Shown here piece by piece: positions 1-6,634 of a stretch of 7,999 nucleotides of DNA (position 1 is the first letter of the stretch; each line of letters begins with the position of its first letter). Below the pieces are notes generated by a model, which saw only the letters and a list, made by a program, of their open reading frames with translations, was not told the origin of the DNA and did no database searches. The stretch is taken from the NCBI GenBank assembly GCA_016183835.1, contig JACPDV010000677.1, positions 1-7,999 of the forward strand, given 5' to 3'. The position numbers and the translations under genes are program-made. The DNA is from Armatimonadota bacterium. Lineage in GTDB: Bacteria > Armatimonadota > UBA10988.

Positions 1-1020
1 TGGTGCCATTCCGCGGCGGCGGCCAGGTCGCCACGGGCGCAGGCGGCGATGCCCAGGCTGCCGAGGCTGCCGGCGACGGTCAGTGATTCGGGCACGATCC
101 GCGTGCGGATCGCCAGGGCGCGCTGGTAGAGGCCCTCTGCGGTGGCCTGGTCGCCGCGCATGGAGGCGATGTTGCCCAGGTCGTTGAGACTGGAGGCCAC
201 GAAGAGGGAGCCGGGCGCGAGTCGCTCTCGAATGGCCAGGGCGCGCCGGTAGAAGCCCTCGGCGCCGGCCAGATCGCCGCGGTCGAGGGCGCAGCCGCCC
301 AGGCCGCTGAGGCTTGCGGCGGAGTTGAGGGCGCCGTTCGGCACAGGGCTTTGGATCACCAGCGCGCGCTGGTAGAGCCGTTCCGCCTCGGCCAAGTCGC
401 CGCGCTCGCGGGCGAGCGAGCCCAGGTTGTCGAGCGTGGCCGCGCAGTCGAGGGAGCGCGGGGCGAGCCGCTCACGGATGGCGAGGGCGCGCTGGTAGAG
501 CTCCGCCGCCCGCGTCGGATCGCCACGGTCACTCACAACGGTGCCCAGGTTGCTGAGCGCTACCGCGACGTCGAGGGAGTCGCGCTCGATCTCCTCCCAG
601 ACCTTCAGAGCCCGGCGGTAGAGCACCTCCGCGCCCGCCAGGTCACCGCGTTCCGAGACGATGATGCCCAGCGTGTTGAGGGTGCTCCCGAAGTTGCGGG
701 AGTTGGGCTCCTTGGCCTCCAGGATCGTCATAGCCCGGCGGGTGTGCCTCTCCGCCGCGGCGAGGTCGCCGCGATCGTAGGCCAGATTGCCCAGATTGCC
801 TAGGGTCGCCGCCAGGTCGAGAGACTTGGGGTCGCGGCGTTCCTGGATCTCCGCGGCGCGGCGGTAGAGCACCTCCGCGGCAGCCGGGTCGCCGCGTTGC
901 ATGGCGGCGATGCCCAGGCAGCCCAGGCACCTCGCACACTCGAGGGAATCGGCGGCGATCTGCTCATAGATGGGCAGGGCGCGCTTGAGGGCCTGCTCCG
1001 CGCGAGCCGGATCGTTGCGT
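1..1020 (-). repeat. Nine tandem 123-bp units encoding 41-residue TPRs
   Basis: The marker hexamer gtcgcc (variants atcgcc, gtcacc, atcgtt), which encodes the Gly-Asp of each RGD turn on the minus strand, starts at 27, 150, 273, 396, 519, 642, 765, 888 and 1011. Every interval is exactly 123 bp, so there is no indel across nine units. Copies are diverged at the nucleotide level but keep RGD, LYRRAL and NLG at fixed places. The array continues past the left edge. The most N-terminal unit (around 1011) is the most divergent, reading RND instead of RGD. Confidence 0.85.
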
Positions 1021-1124
1021 TGCAGCGCAGCGACGCCCTGCTCGAACAGCGCGTCCGCGTCCTCCTGGTCCCCCGCGAGCGCCGCCACCACCACGAGACC
1101 GATCGCTACCGCCACCCACCGCAT
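1..1124 (-). CDS. Secreted TPR-repeat protein (partial, C-terminus outside window)
   Basis: The frame is open from an ATG at 1124 to the left edge (374 residues visible, no stop reached). The first 18 or so residues (MRWVAVAIGLVVVAALAG) form a short signal peptide, so the product is probably exported or periplasmic. The rest is an unbroken run of tetratricopeptide-type repeats with the pattern RGDLAxAExLYRRALAIRERxxPxSLxxAxxLxNLG, resembling the kinesin-light-chain/TPR_12 type. Such arrays form a superhelical scaffold for protein or peptide binding, and no catalytic domain is visible. The ATG at 1124 is preferred because GGGGGA lies about 8 nt upstream. An in-frame ATG at 1139 would add MGERT but has a weaker ribosome site. 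The gene is divergent from the propeller-like gene at 1352. The TPR assignment is firm; the partner and function are unknown. Confidence 0.88.
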   Translation of the reverse strand, partial: MRWVAVAIGLVVVAALAGDQEDADALFEQGVAALQRNDPARAEQALKRALPIYEQIAADSLECARCLGCLGIAAMQRGDPAAAEVLYRRAAEIQERRDPKSLDLAATLGNLGNLAYDRGDLAAAERHTRRAMTILEAKEPNSRNFGSTLNTLGIIVSERGDLAGAEVLYRRALKVWEEIERDSLDVAVALSNLGTVVSDRGDPTRAAELYQRALAIRERLAPRSLDCAATLDNLGSLARERGDLAEAERLYQRALVIQSPVPNGALNSAASLSGLGGCALDRGDLAGAEGFYRRALAIRERLAPGSLFVASSLNDLGNIASMRGDQATAEGLYQRALAIRTRIVPESLTVAGSLGSLGIAACARGDLAAAAEWH

Positions 1125-1351
1125 CGTTCGTTCCCCCATCCATGCTCGGTGGTGACTTCACCGCTGGCGAGGCTCGTCCTCCTCCCGAAATGCAGTCGGT
1201 GTCGGGCTGCCGGCGCGCACCGGGCGACCGCGTGTGCCCGGCTCGTGGGTGACCACGGCAAGGAGTGCCCGATCGGGCGCAGAACAGTGGCCACCAAGTG
1301 CCGACGACCGGAGGCGCCTGCCCAGGGTGGAGGGCAAGGGAGGGACGCTCG
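1125..1351. promoter_or_regulatory. Divergent intergenic region between TPR and propeller-like genes
   Basis: This 227-bp spacer must hold the start signals of both flanking genes, which are transcribed away from each other. I see no convincing -35/-10 pair on either strand. A short palindrome, GGTGA-CT-TCACC, lies at 1151-1162, about 27 bp upstream of the TPR start codon. An overlapping alternative pairing, CGGTG with CACCG, is also possible. It could be an operator half-site pair or chance. At the right end, GGGAGGG about 8 nt before 1352 is the ribosome site of the downstream gene. Confidence 0.3.
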
Positions 1352-2101
1352 ATGCGGTTCAAAGCGGGGTTCCTGCTGCTGTTGGCGCCGGCGGCGGCGT
1401 TCGTCTTCGTGCCCAGCCGCGGCGAGGTGAAGGCGCGCGCCGTGGTGGCTCTGCCCGGACCTGGGCAGCCGGCGTTGGAGGCGGACGCTGATGGCGATCT
1501 GTTCCTGGTCTCGCCGGTCAGCCTCGCGATGATGGGACCCACCGGTGACGCGCTGGGCACGTGGCGTCCGCCCGGCGGCTTCGAAGTCGAGTCGCCGCTG
1601 GTGGTGGGCGAGGGCGCTGTGGTGATGGTGGCACGCGCAACCAAAGCCCCGAGCGCCCTCCTGACCGCCTTCTCGCTCGCCGACGGCACGCCGCGCCAGC
1701 TCTGGACCCGCGAGGTGGCCGACCTGGCCGCGGGCGGCGTGCGCCTGCCACTTGCCGCGGAGGGCGGGAGGCAGGTCGTCGCCGTGGTGGCCGGTGGCAA
1801 CGTCGAGCTGCTCGGCGTCGCCGACGGCAAGCCGCTTACGCAGCGCAAGCTGGGCCGCGTGGTGGGCGCCGTCTGCTGGGCAGCGGACAGCGGGTTCGTC
1901 GTCACCTCGGACGGCTACGTTCCGGAGGGTGGGGAGCCCGGGCCGGCCGTGGTGGGCTTCGACGCCTTGCCGGTGGAGGACCCGGCCGACTGGGCCTGGC
2001 GCAGCCCCGCCGGCGAGTCCATCACTCGGCTGGAGTGGCTGGCGCAGGCGGAGGTGCTGGCGGCCTACGGGCGGCAACGCGTGTACGTGCTGGGGAACTG
2101 A
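1352..2101 (+). CDS. Secreted beta-propeller-like protein of unknown function
   Basis: The product is 249 residues. The start at 1352 is chosen over an in-frame ATG at 1265 because GGGAGGG lies about 8 nt upstream and the protein then opens with a signal sequence (MRFKAGFLLLLAPAAAFVFV), which suggests export or membrane anchoring. The mature part shows about five repeats of a strand-turn-strand pattern of the WD40/PQQ type, such as DADGDLFLVSPVSLAMMGPTG, LTAFSLADGTPRQLW, VELLGVADGKPLTQRKL and VVGFDALPVEDPADWAWR. Each alternates a hydrophobic strand with a D/N-G turn. This suggests a small or incomplete beta-propeller; it ends abruptly at RVYVLGN without an obvious closing blade. No catalytic motif is seen. 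It is divergent from the TPR gene and convergent, 8 bp apart, with the radical SAM gene. The fold is inferred from pattern only. Confidence 0.75.
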   Translation: MRFKAGFLLLLAPAAAFVFVPSRGEVKARAVVALPGPGQPALEADADGDLFLVSPVSLAMMGPTGDALGTWRPPGGFEVESPLVVGEGAVVMVARATKAPSALLTAFSLADGTPRQLWTREVADLAAGGVRLPLAAEGGRQVVAVVAGGNVELLGVADGKPLTQRKLGRVVGAVCWAADSGFVVTSDGYVPEGGEPGPAVVGFDALPVEDPADWAWRSPAGESITRLEWLAQAEVLAAYGRQRVYVLGN

Positions 2102-2113
2102 GGCGCAGCTCAG
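2098..2113. terminator. Weak inverted repeat at convergent gene ends
   Basis: CTGAG (2098-2102) and CTCAG (2109-2113) are complementary around a 6-nt loop, and they span both stop codons of the convergent genes ending at 2101 and 2110. The stem is only 5 bp and no T-run follows on either strand, so it may be a weak bidirectional terminator or chance. Confidence 0.2.
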
Positions 2114-3430
2114 CCGGCTTCGACCCACTCCTCCGCCACCCGCGCCCCCTCCCGGCGCAGCCTCCGCAGCCCGGCGAAGAACCGCTTCCGCCGCGCCTTC
2201 ACGAACGCCTCGTCGTAGACCCGCAAGCCCAGCTCGAGCAGTCCCTGCTGCAGCCGGTCCGCCGTCATCCCGCACGGATGATAGTTGACGTCGAACAGCG
2301 TGCACTTGTCCCACGCGCCCGGCTCGAGCAGCCGGCCGGCGCGCTCCAAACGGGCGTACAGCGGGGTGCCGGGGAACGGGGTCAAGACGGTGAGCTGCAC
2401 GTCGAACAGAGCCGTCTCGTCGGCGAACTGGTAGACCTGGTCGAAGACCGTCTCGTCGTCGCCGTCGAGGCCGAGCACGAAGCAGCCGATCACCGCGATC
2501 CCCGCCGCTTGGATCCGCTCGACGGCCGCGGCGTAGTTCGGCCATTGCGCGCGCTTCCAGTTGCGCCGCAGCCCGATCCCGTCGACACCCTCCGGCGTGG
2601 GGCTCTCCAGGCCGATCAGCACCATCCGGCAGCCGCTCTCCCGCAGCGCCTCGAGCCGTTCGGGATGTGCCGCAAGGCCGATGTCCGCCTCCGTGAACCA
2701 GTGCACCCCTTCGCTGCTGAACGCCGCCAGCAGCTCCTCGGTGTGGCGCGTCTGCACCAGGCTGTTGTCGTCGGCCAGCTCGATGTAGGGCTCCGCCCAG
2801 ACGGACTTGATGTGGTGCAGCTCGTCGATCACGCGCTCGACGGGCTTCACGGCGTAGTGCGGGGTGAGGAGGATCGAGCTGGCGCAGAACTCGCACTGGT
2901 GCGGGCAGCCGCGGGTGGTCTGGATGGTGAGGCGGTTGTAGCGCTCGGGGTCGAGCAGCTCGTAGCGCGGCACCTGCGCGTGGGCGAGGTCGAACCGCTC
3001 GCCATCGGCAGGCCGGTAGCGCGAGTGCAGCTCGCCGTGTCGCCAGTCGCGGATCAGGCGCGGCCAGGCCGGCTCGCCCTCGCCCACCAGGCAGCGCGGT
3101 GACGTGCAGCCCGCCGAGCACCACCTTGCAGCCGGTGGCGCGGGCTCGATCGGCCAAACGGTACGCCTCGCCAATCTGCCCGGTGTAGGACGAAATGGCC
3201 ACCAGGTCCCAGTGCGCGGGCAGCTCAGGGAGCGCTGTCAGGTCGCGCACCTCGACGTAGTCGACATCGATGTCGGGCGGGGTGAGGGCGGCCAGCGTGA
3301 GCAGCCCGAGGCTGGGCAGCGAGGCGATCACGCGGCTGCGCTCGACGAATCCCGGCACCGACAGCCCGGCGGCCATCAGCTCGGCATTGGCGGCGCGCAC
3401 GCCGCTCACGGCAACCAGTCCGATGGTCAT
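2110..3430 (-). pseudogene. B12-binding-type radical SAM protein, frameshifted/deleted
   Basis: The N-terminal part (start ATG at 3430, about 114 residues to 3089) is a Rossmann-like B12-binding-type domain: MTIGLVAVSGVR..., SLPSLGLLTLAALTP, DLVAISSYTGQIGEAYRLADR, then KVVLGGLHVTALP. The C-terminal part, in another frame from about 3090 to the stop at 2110, resumes at LVGEGEPAWPRLI and holds the radical SAM core. Its 4Fe-4S motif is CPHQCEFC (Cx3Cx2C, at 2884-2907), followed by ELADDN, VLIGLES and CFVLGLDGDDE, with a C-terminal extension to EEWVEAG. As I recall the family, about ten residues (an EEA...DAV stretch) lie between ALP and VGEGE. Here they are absent and the frame shifts by one, so the gene has a small deletion or an assembly error. 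The canonical DxHxxG cobalamin motif is not visible in the N-terminal domain. The start overlaps the upstream membrane gene's stop as ATGA, implying translational coupling. The reaction and substrate are unknown. Confidence 0.85.
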
Positions 3431-3837
3431 GGCCAAACCCCCAAGATGGTCAGCCCGGCGGCGGTGAGGAGACAGGCCACCGGGAGCGGGAACAGCACGC
3501 CGAACCGGCCCTCGCGCGCGGCGAGGAAGCAGGTGGCGGGCATCAGCACGGCGCCGGCCAGCCAGCCCCACGAGGCGGCCTGAACAAGCGCCGGGGACAG
3601 CGCGAGACGCGGCGCCGTGCCGGCGAAGAGCAGGTTCAGGACGCCCAGCATGGTGCAGGCGATGTGCCCCAGGCGGAGCATCCGGCGGGGGAAGCTCGTG
3701 TAGCCGCCGAGCCACTGCTCGTCCTGGAAGCGCAGCCCCAGGAGCGCGCCGACCGAGAGGCCGGCGGTGACGGCGATCCAGCCGCACAGCTCGTTGCGGA
3801 GCAAGGTCGTCCCCGGGGCGCACGCGCACCCGTGCAT
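3427..3837 (-). CDS. Four-helix integral membrane protein of unknown function
   Basis: The product is 136 residues with four hydrophobic segments at about 19-35, 57-73, 85-106 and 113-135. A conserved-looking polar loop between helices 1 and 2 reads RFQDEQWLGGYTSFPRRMLR and is followed by LGHIA. I recall similar small proteins with an SFPRRxLRLGHI motif in Planctomycetota, but I cannot assign a function. There is no cleavable signal peptide. It lies 50 nt downstream of the aldo/keto reductase, and its TGA overlaps the ATG of the radical SAM gene, so it is probably co-transcribed with both. An AGG-containing stretch about 9 nt before the ATG is a modest ribosome site. The N-terminus MHGCACAPG is poorly supported by any family pattern, and a later start cannot be ruled out. 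Confidence 0.75.
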   Translation of the reverse strand: MHGCACAPGTTLLRNELCGWIAVTAGLSVGALLGLRFQDEQWLGGYTSFPRRMLRLGHIACTMLGVLNLLFAGTAPRLALSPALVQAASWGWLAGAVLMPATCFLAAREGRFGVLFPLPVACLLTAAGLTILGVWP

Positions 3838-3887
3838 CCCTATACGCCTGAACGCTGCCGCCGCGCCCCACTACTCCACCGGCGAAT

Positions 3888-4889
3888 CTACCAGCGGTGC
3901 GGGTGCGGGCCGAAGTACGACATGTAGTTGTAGCGATACCTCACCAGCTCGCCGCCGCGCGGCGCAACGGCGTCCAGGCGGCGGCAGTCCTCCTCGGTGA
4001 TGGCCACCCCGGCCGCTCCGACGTTGTCTTCGAGCTGCTCCCGGCGACGCGGCCCGATGATGGGCGAGCAGACGGCGGGCTGCGCGGCGGTCCAGGCCAG
4101 GGCGAGCTGGCTCAGGCTGCAGCCCTTCTCCACGGCCAGCTCGGCCACGGTCTCGACCACGGCGTTGGCGGCGGGTGTGGTGTGCTGGGCCAGGCGCTGC
4201 GAGTCGGCGGCGAAGCGCACGGCCCCCGCGGCGGCACCGCGGTAGCGCCCGGCGAGCACGCCCTCGGCCAGCGGCGAGTAGGGATTGAGCGCCACGCCGT
4301 AGGTCTGGGCGAAGGGCATCAGCTCGATCTCGGTGGTGCGGTCGAGCAGGTTGTAGGCGGGCTGCTCGGCGACGAAGCGGTTGAGCCCCAGCTCCTTGGC
4401 GCACCAGAGCGCCTCGGTGAGCTGCCAGGCGGCGAAGTTGCTGGTGCCGAGGTAGCGCACCTTGCCGGCGCGGACGAGGTCGTCGAGCGCGCGGAGGGCC
4501 TCGTCGATGGGGATGTCCGGGCTTGGCAGGTGGAAGTAGTAGAGGTCGATCCAGTCCGTCTGCAGCCGGCGGAGCGAGCGCTCACACTGCTCGACGATGT
4601 GCCGCCTGGAGCCGCCGCGCCCATTGAGCGGAACGCCCTGGAGGGGCGAGCCGAACTTGGTGGCGAGGACGACGTTGGCGCGTTTGCCGTCGCGGGCGAG
4701 GGCGCGGCCGACGATGTCCTCGCTGGGGCCGTAGACGTTGGCGGTGTCGATGAAGTTGATGCCGAGGTCGAGGGCGCGGTCGATCAGTTCGATGGACTCG
4801 GCCTCGTCGGAGGTGCTGCCGAGCCGGGCACAGCCGAGGCAGAGCATGCTGACCTGCACGCCGGTGCGGGCGAGGGGGCGGTAGTGCAT
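3888..4889 (-). CDS. Aldo/keto reductase
   Basis: The product is 333 residues, typical for the aldo/keto reductase superfamily of NADPH-dependent cytoplasmic oxidoreductases that interconvert carbonyls and alcohols on a TIM barrel. The catalytic tetrad is visible: D48 in NFIDTANVYG, Y53, K78 in VLATKFG and H120 in DLYYFHLPSPD. Other family blocks are LGTSNFAAWQ, QPAYNLLDR, YSPLAEGVLAGRY and the cofactor-binding SPIIGPRRREQLEDNVGA near the C-terminus. The start at 4889 is supported by GGAG 7 nt upstream and by the usual beta-hairpin opening MHYRPLARTGVQVS. It is the first gene of a probable minus-strand operon with the membrane protein and the radical SAM gene, and is divergent from the ATPase at 4997. 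The specific substrate cannot be read from the sequence. Confidence 0.93.
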   Translation of the reverse strand: MHYRPLARTGVQVSMLCLGCARLGSTSDEAESIELIDRALDLGINFIDTANVYGPSEDIVGRALARDGKRANVVLATKFGSPLQGVPLNGRGGSRRHIVEQCERSLRRLQTDWIDLYYFHLPSPDIPIDEALRALDDLVRAGKVRYLGTSNFAAWQLTEALWCAKELGLNRFVAEQPAYNLLDRTTEIELMPFAQTYGVALNPYSPLAEGVLAGRYRGAAAGAVRFAADSQRLAQHTTPAANAVVETVAELAVEKGCSLSQLALAWTAAQPAVCSPIIGPRRREQLEDNVGAAGVAITEEDCRRLDAVAPRGGELVRYRYNYMSYFGPHPHRW

Positions 4890-4996
4890 GGCGGGCTCCG
4901 GCGGGGGCGTTGGGCGGGCGGGGAGCGGATCCTCCTGCGGGAGGAAGAGGCGATGGGGGCGCGAAGCGTGGGTGGACGCAACGTGGACGAGATCCG
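4890..4996. promoter_or_regulatory. Divergent intergenic region with perfect hairpin at 4930-4945
   Basis: This 107-bp G-rich spacer separates the aldo/keto reductase (minus) from the ATPase cassette (plus) and should carry promoters for both. I see no clear -35/-10 elements. It contains a perfect inverted repeat, TCCTCC-TGCG-GGAGGA, with a 6-bp stem and 4-nt loop. On the plus strand the right arm is itself a strong Shine-Dalgarno sequence, 7 nt ahead of an ATG at 4953. In a plus-strand transcript this hairpin could mask that ribosome site. Confidence 0.4.
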
Positions 4997-5018
4997 ATGG
5001 ATGTGCAGCGGTCGCTGA
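4953..5018 (+). CDS. Possible 21-codon leader ORF overlapping the ATPase start
   Basis: An ATG at 4953 with a strong GGAGGA ribosome site 7 nt upstream opens a 21-residue frame, MGARSVGGRNVDEIRWMCSGR. It ends with TGA at 5016-5018, about 20 nt inside the ATPase gene and in a different frame. The ATPase's own start at 4997 has only a weak upstream GGACGAG. The leader could therefore deliver ribosomes to the ATPase start or restrict its translation. This rests on signal strength alone, and GC-rich DNA produces such ORFs by chance. Confidence 0.18.
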   Translation: MGARSVGGRNVDEIRWMCSGR

Positions 5019-6172
5019 GACTCCAGAATGTCGGGCCGATGCTGGACGCCGACGTGGAGTTCGGTGACCTGACGGTGCTGGTGGGGCCGCAGGCGACGGG
5101 GAAGAGCATCTTCCTTCAGATGCTGAAGTTGGTCATTGACAATGGTAGCGTGGTCGAGGTGCTGCGCCGCTACGGCCTCACCTGGCGCCGGGATGCCGCC
5201 GACTTCCTCGGCGTCTACCTGGGCGAAGGCATGCAGGCGATCTGGGTCGAGGGGCAGAGCCAGGCTACCGTGGACGGCGCGCCCTGGCCGGTCGTGACCA
5301 GGACGGCTCCCAGCGGAAGCCGCAACACGAACGAATCGCTGCTCTACATTCCGGCACAGCGTGTTCTGGTGCTGCGGGAGGGCTGGCCCTTGCCCTTTGA
5401 GGCGTACCGACCTGGGGATCCGTTTGTGGTGCGGCAGTTCAGCGAGAAGCTGCGGCAGTTGATGGGCCAGGAGTTCACTGGCCCCAGTGCGCTCTTTCCC
5501 CGGCCGGGACGGCTCAAAGCCGAGATTCGGAAGCGGCTGGAGGTGGACGTGTTCCAGGGGGCCGAGGTCACGACAGACCTGGTCGGGCCACAGCGCAGGT
5601 TCGTGCTCCGGCCCGCCGGAGCTGCGACTGCCCTGCCTTCGATGGTCTGGTCGGCTGGCCAGCGAGAGTTCGTGCCCTTGCTCGTCGGCCTCTACTGGCT
5701 GCTTCCGGCCGGGGGCATTACGCGGCGCGACGACCTGCGTTGGGCGACCATCGAAGAGCCCGAGATGGGATTGCATCCCCGCGCGATCGCGGACGTGCTT
5801 CTGCTCGTCCTCGACCTGCTCTCGCGCGGCTACCGCGTCTGCCTGTCCTCGCACTCGCCGCACACCTTGGATCTGGTGTGGGCAATCCGCCTCATGCAGG
5901 AACACGGTGCGGAGCCCAGGCGGGTCCTGCAGCTCTTCGACGTCCCGGCCACCGCGCCGATGAAGGGGCTTGCCGAAGCCGCGCTGCGCAAGTCGTTCCG
6001 GGTCCACTACTTCGACCCGGGCACGGGCATCTCGCGCGACATCTCAGCGCTGGACGTCGATTCCGACGACCTGGTGGAGGCCGAATGGGGAGGGTTGACG
6101 GCGTTCAGCGGACAAGTGGCCGACGTGGTCATGGACGTCGTCAACGAGGCCCCGCGCAGGGGCAACGCATGA
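4997..6172 (+). CDS. AAA/ABC-type ATPase (OLD-like, AAA_15/AAA_21 type), cassette gene 1
   Basis: The product is 391 residues. The start MDVQRSLRLQNVGP is chosen because ATPases of this type begin with a short strand just before NVGP; an in-frame ATG at 4910 would only add a low-complexity Gly/Arg tail. Walker A is GPQATGKS (30-37). A conserved-looking central block reads YIPAQRVLVLREGWPLPF (118-134) and GDPFVVRQFSEKLRQLM (140-156). The ABC signature-like SAGQREFVPLL lies at 219-229, Walker B WATIEEPEMGLHP at 249-261 with E253/E254, and the H-switch LSSHSPH at 283-289 with H286. The domain plan is an SMC/RecF-like head with an inserted middle region. No TOPRIM nuclease domain follows, unlike full-length OLD proteins; the tail ends in SALDVDSDDLVEAEWGGLTAFS. 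Its TGA overlaps the next gene's ATG, so the two are co-translated. It probably acts as an ATP-driven sensor or regulator for the partner. The ATPase call is firm, the biological role is inferred. Confidence 0.9.
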   Translation: MDVQRSLRLQNVGPMLDADVEFGDLTVLVGPQATGKSIFLQMLKLVIDNGSVVEVLRRYGLTWRRDAADFLGVYLGEGMQAIWVEGQSQATVDGAPWPVVTRTAPSGSRNTNESLLYIPAQRVLVLREGWPLPFEAYRPGDPFVVRQFSEKLRQLMGQEFTGPSALFPRPGRLKAEIRKRLEVDVFQGAEVTTDLVGPQRRFVLRPAGAATALPSMVWSAGQREFVPLLVGLYWLLPAGGITRRDDLRWATIEEPEMGLHPRAIADVLLLVLDLLSRGYRVCLSSHSPHTLDLVWAIRLMQEHGAEPRRVLQLFDVPATAPMKGLAEAALRKSFRVHYFDPGTGISRDISALDVDSDDLVEAEWGGLTAFSGQVADVVMDVVNEAPRRGNA

Positions 6173-6621
6173 CGTTCCGAGACGCCGTTACCGCTACCGC
6201 GGGCCTGGACCTCGCGTACCGGCCTGGCCTCCAGGCGCTCGGGGCCGATGCCAGACACGTGGTGCCCGAAGTGACGCGCCTCCTGACCGGCAGCATCGAC
6301 CTGGACACCGCGCTTCAGACGCAGTTCCCGTCGTCCGCTCGCTGGGACTACGGAGTCGGCTATGGCGCCGGAGCGCGCGAACGGCTCTACTGGATCGAGG
6401 TCCATCCTGCGTCGTCGGACCACATCGACGAGGTGATCGACAAGTACGACTGGTTGCAGTCATGGCTCGCCACGGCGCCCGCGCTCGCCGAGATGCCCGA
6501 CTCGTACCACTGGGTGGCCACCGGCGGGGTCCACCCCCGAGCCGGAACGCGGCAGCGGACCAGGCTCATCAAGCGGGGCATCGGGCTGCACGGACAGCGC
6601 TTGCGACTGCCTCCGCCGTGA
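6169..6621 (+). CDS. Small partner protein of the ATPase; possible divergent PD-(D/E)XK-like effector
   Basis: The product is 150 residues, starting at an ATG that overlaps the ATPase stop (ATGA, 6169-6172), which indicates obligate co-expression. I do not recognise a named family. An N-terminal helical region (1-50) is followed by a strand-rich core: RWDYGVGYGAG (59-68), a hydrophobic strand LYWIEVHPAS (73-82), then the helix HIDEVIDKYDWLQSWL (85-100), a strand SYHWVATGGV (112-121) and a basic C-terminus (RQRTRLIKRG). D60, E77 and H79 (E-V-H in place of E-x-K) with K92 in the next helix resemble a PD-(D/E)XK nuclease core with a migrated lysine. This is pattern-based inference; a non-catalytic binding subunit is the main alternative. 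The protein is soluble, with no signal peptide or membrane segment. It converges, 13 bp apart, with the beta-helix gene. Confidence 0.8.
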   Translation: MTFRDAVTATAGLDLAYRPGLQALGADARHVVPEVTRLLTGSIDLDTALQTQFPSSARWDYGVGYGAGARERLYWIEVHPASSDHIDEVIDKYDWLQSWLATAPALAEMPDSYHWVATGGVHPRAGTRQRTRLIKRGIGLHGQRLRLPPP

Positions 6622-6634
6622 GCCTGCCCGGCCG

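Noticed and set aside
1..1020. Evenly spaced repeats as a possible CRISPR array
   Set aside because: Units are 123 bp, fully coding in one frame and diverged by substitutions across their length, with no alternation of constant repeat and unique spacer.
1561..3102. A 513-codon plus-strand frame over the propeller-like and radical SAM genes
   Set aside because: It is an out-of-frame shadow of the propeller-like gene and then antisense to radical SAM, rich in Arg/Ala/Gly and without domain signals.
1106..3871. A 921-codon open frame on the minus strand
   Set aside because: Only the stretch from about 3430 to 3089 matches a protein (the radical SAM N-terminus). The rest is low-complexity Arg/Ala/Gly translation across the radical SAM core in the wrong frame and antisense to the propeller-like gene, a typical high-GC artefact.
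3897..5018. A 373-codon plus-strand frame antisense to the aldo/keto reductase
   Set aside because: It mirrors the reductase codons with a Gly/Ala/Val/Glu-rich composition and no recognisable domain. Only its last 21 codons were kept, as a tentative leader ORF.
4784..6007. A 407-codon minus-strand frame antisense to the ATPase
   Set aside because: It lacks any family pattern, while the plus-strand frame has a full set of ATPase motifs.
6622..6634. Possible terminator between the convergent small partner gene and beta-helix gene
   Set aside because: The gap is only 13 bp, and I see no stable stem or T-run within it or directly beside it.
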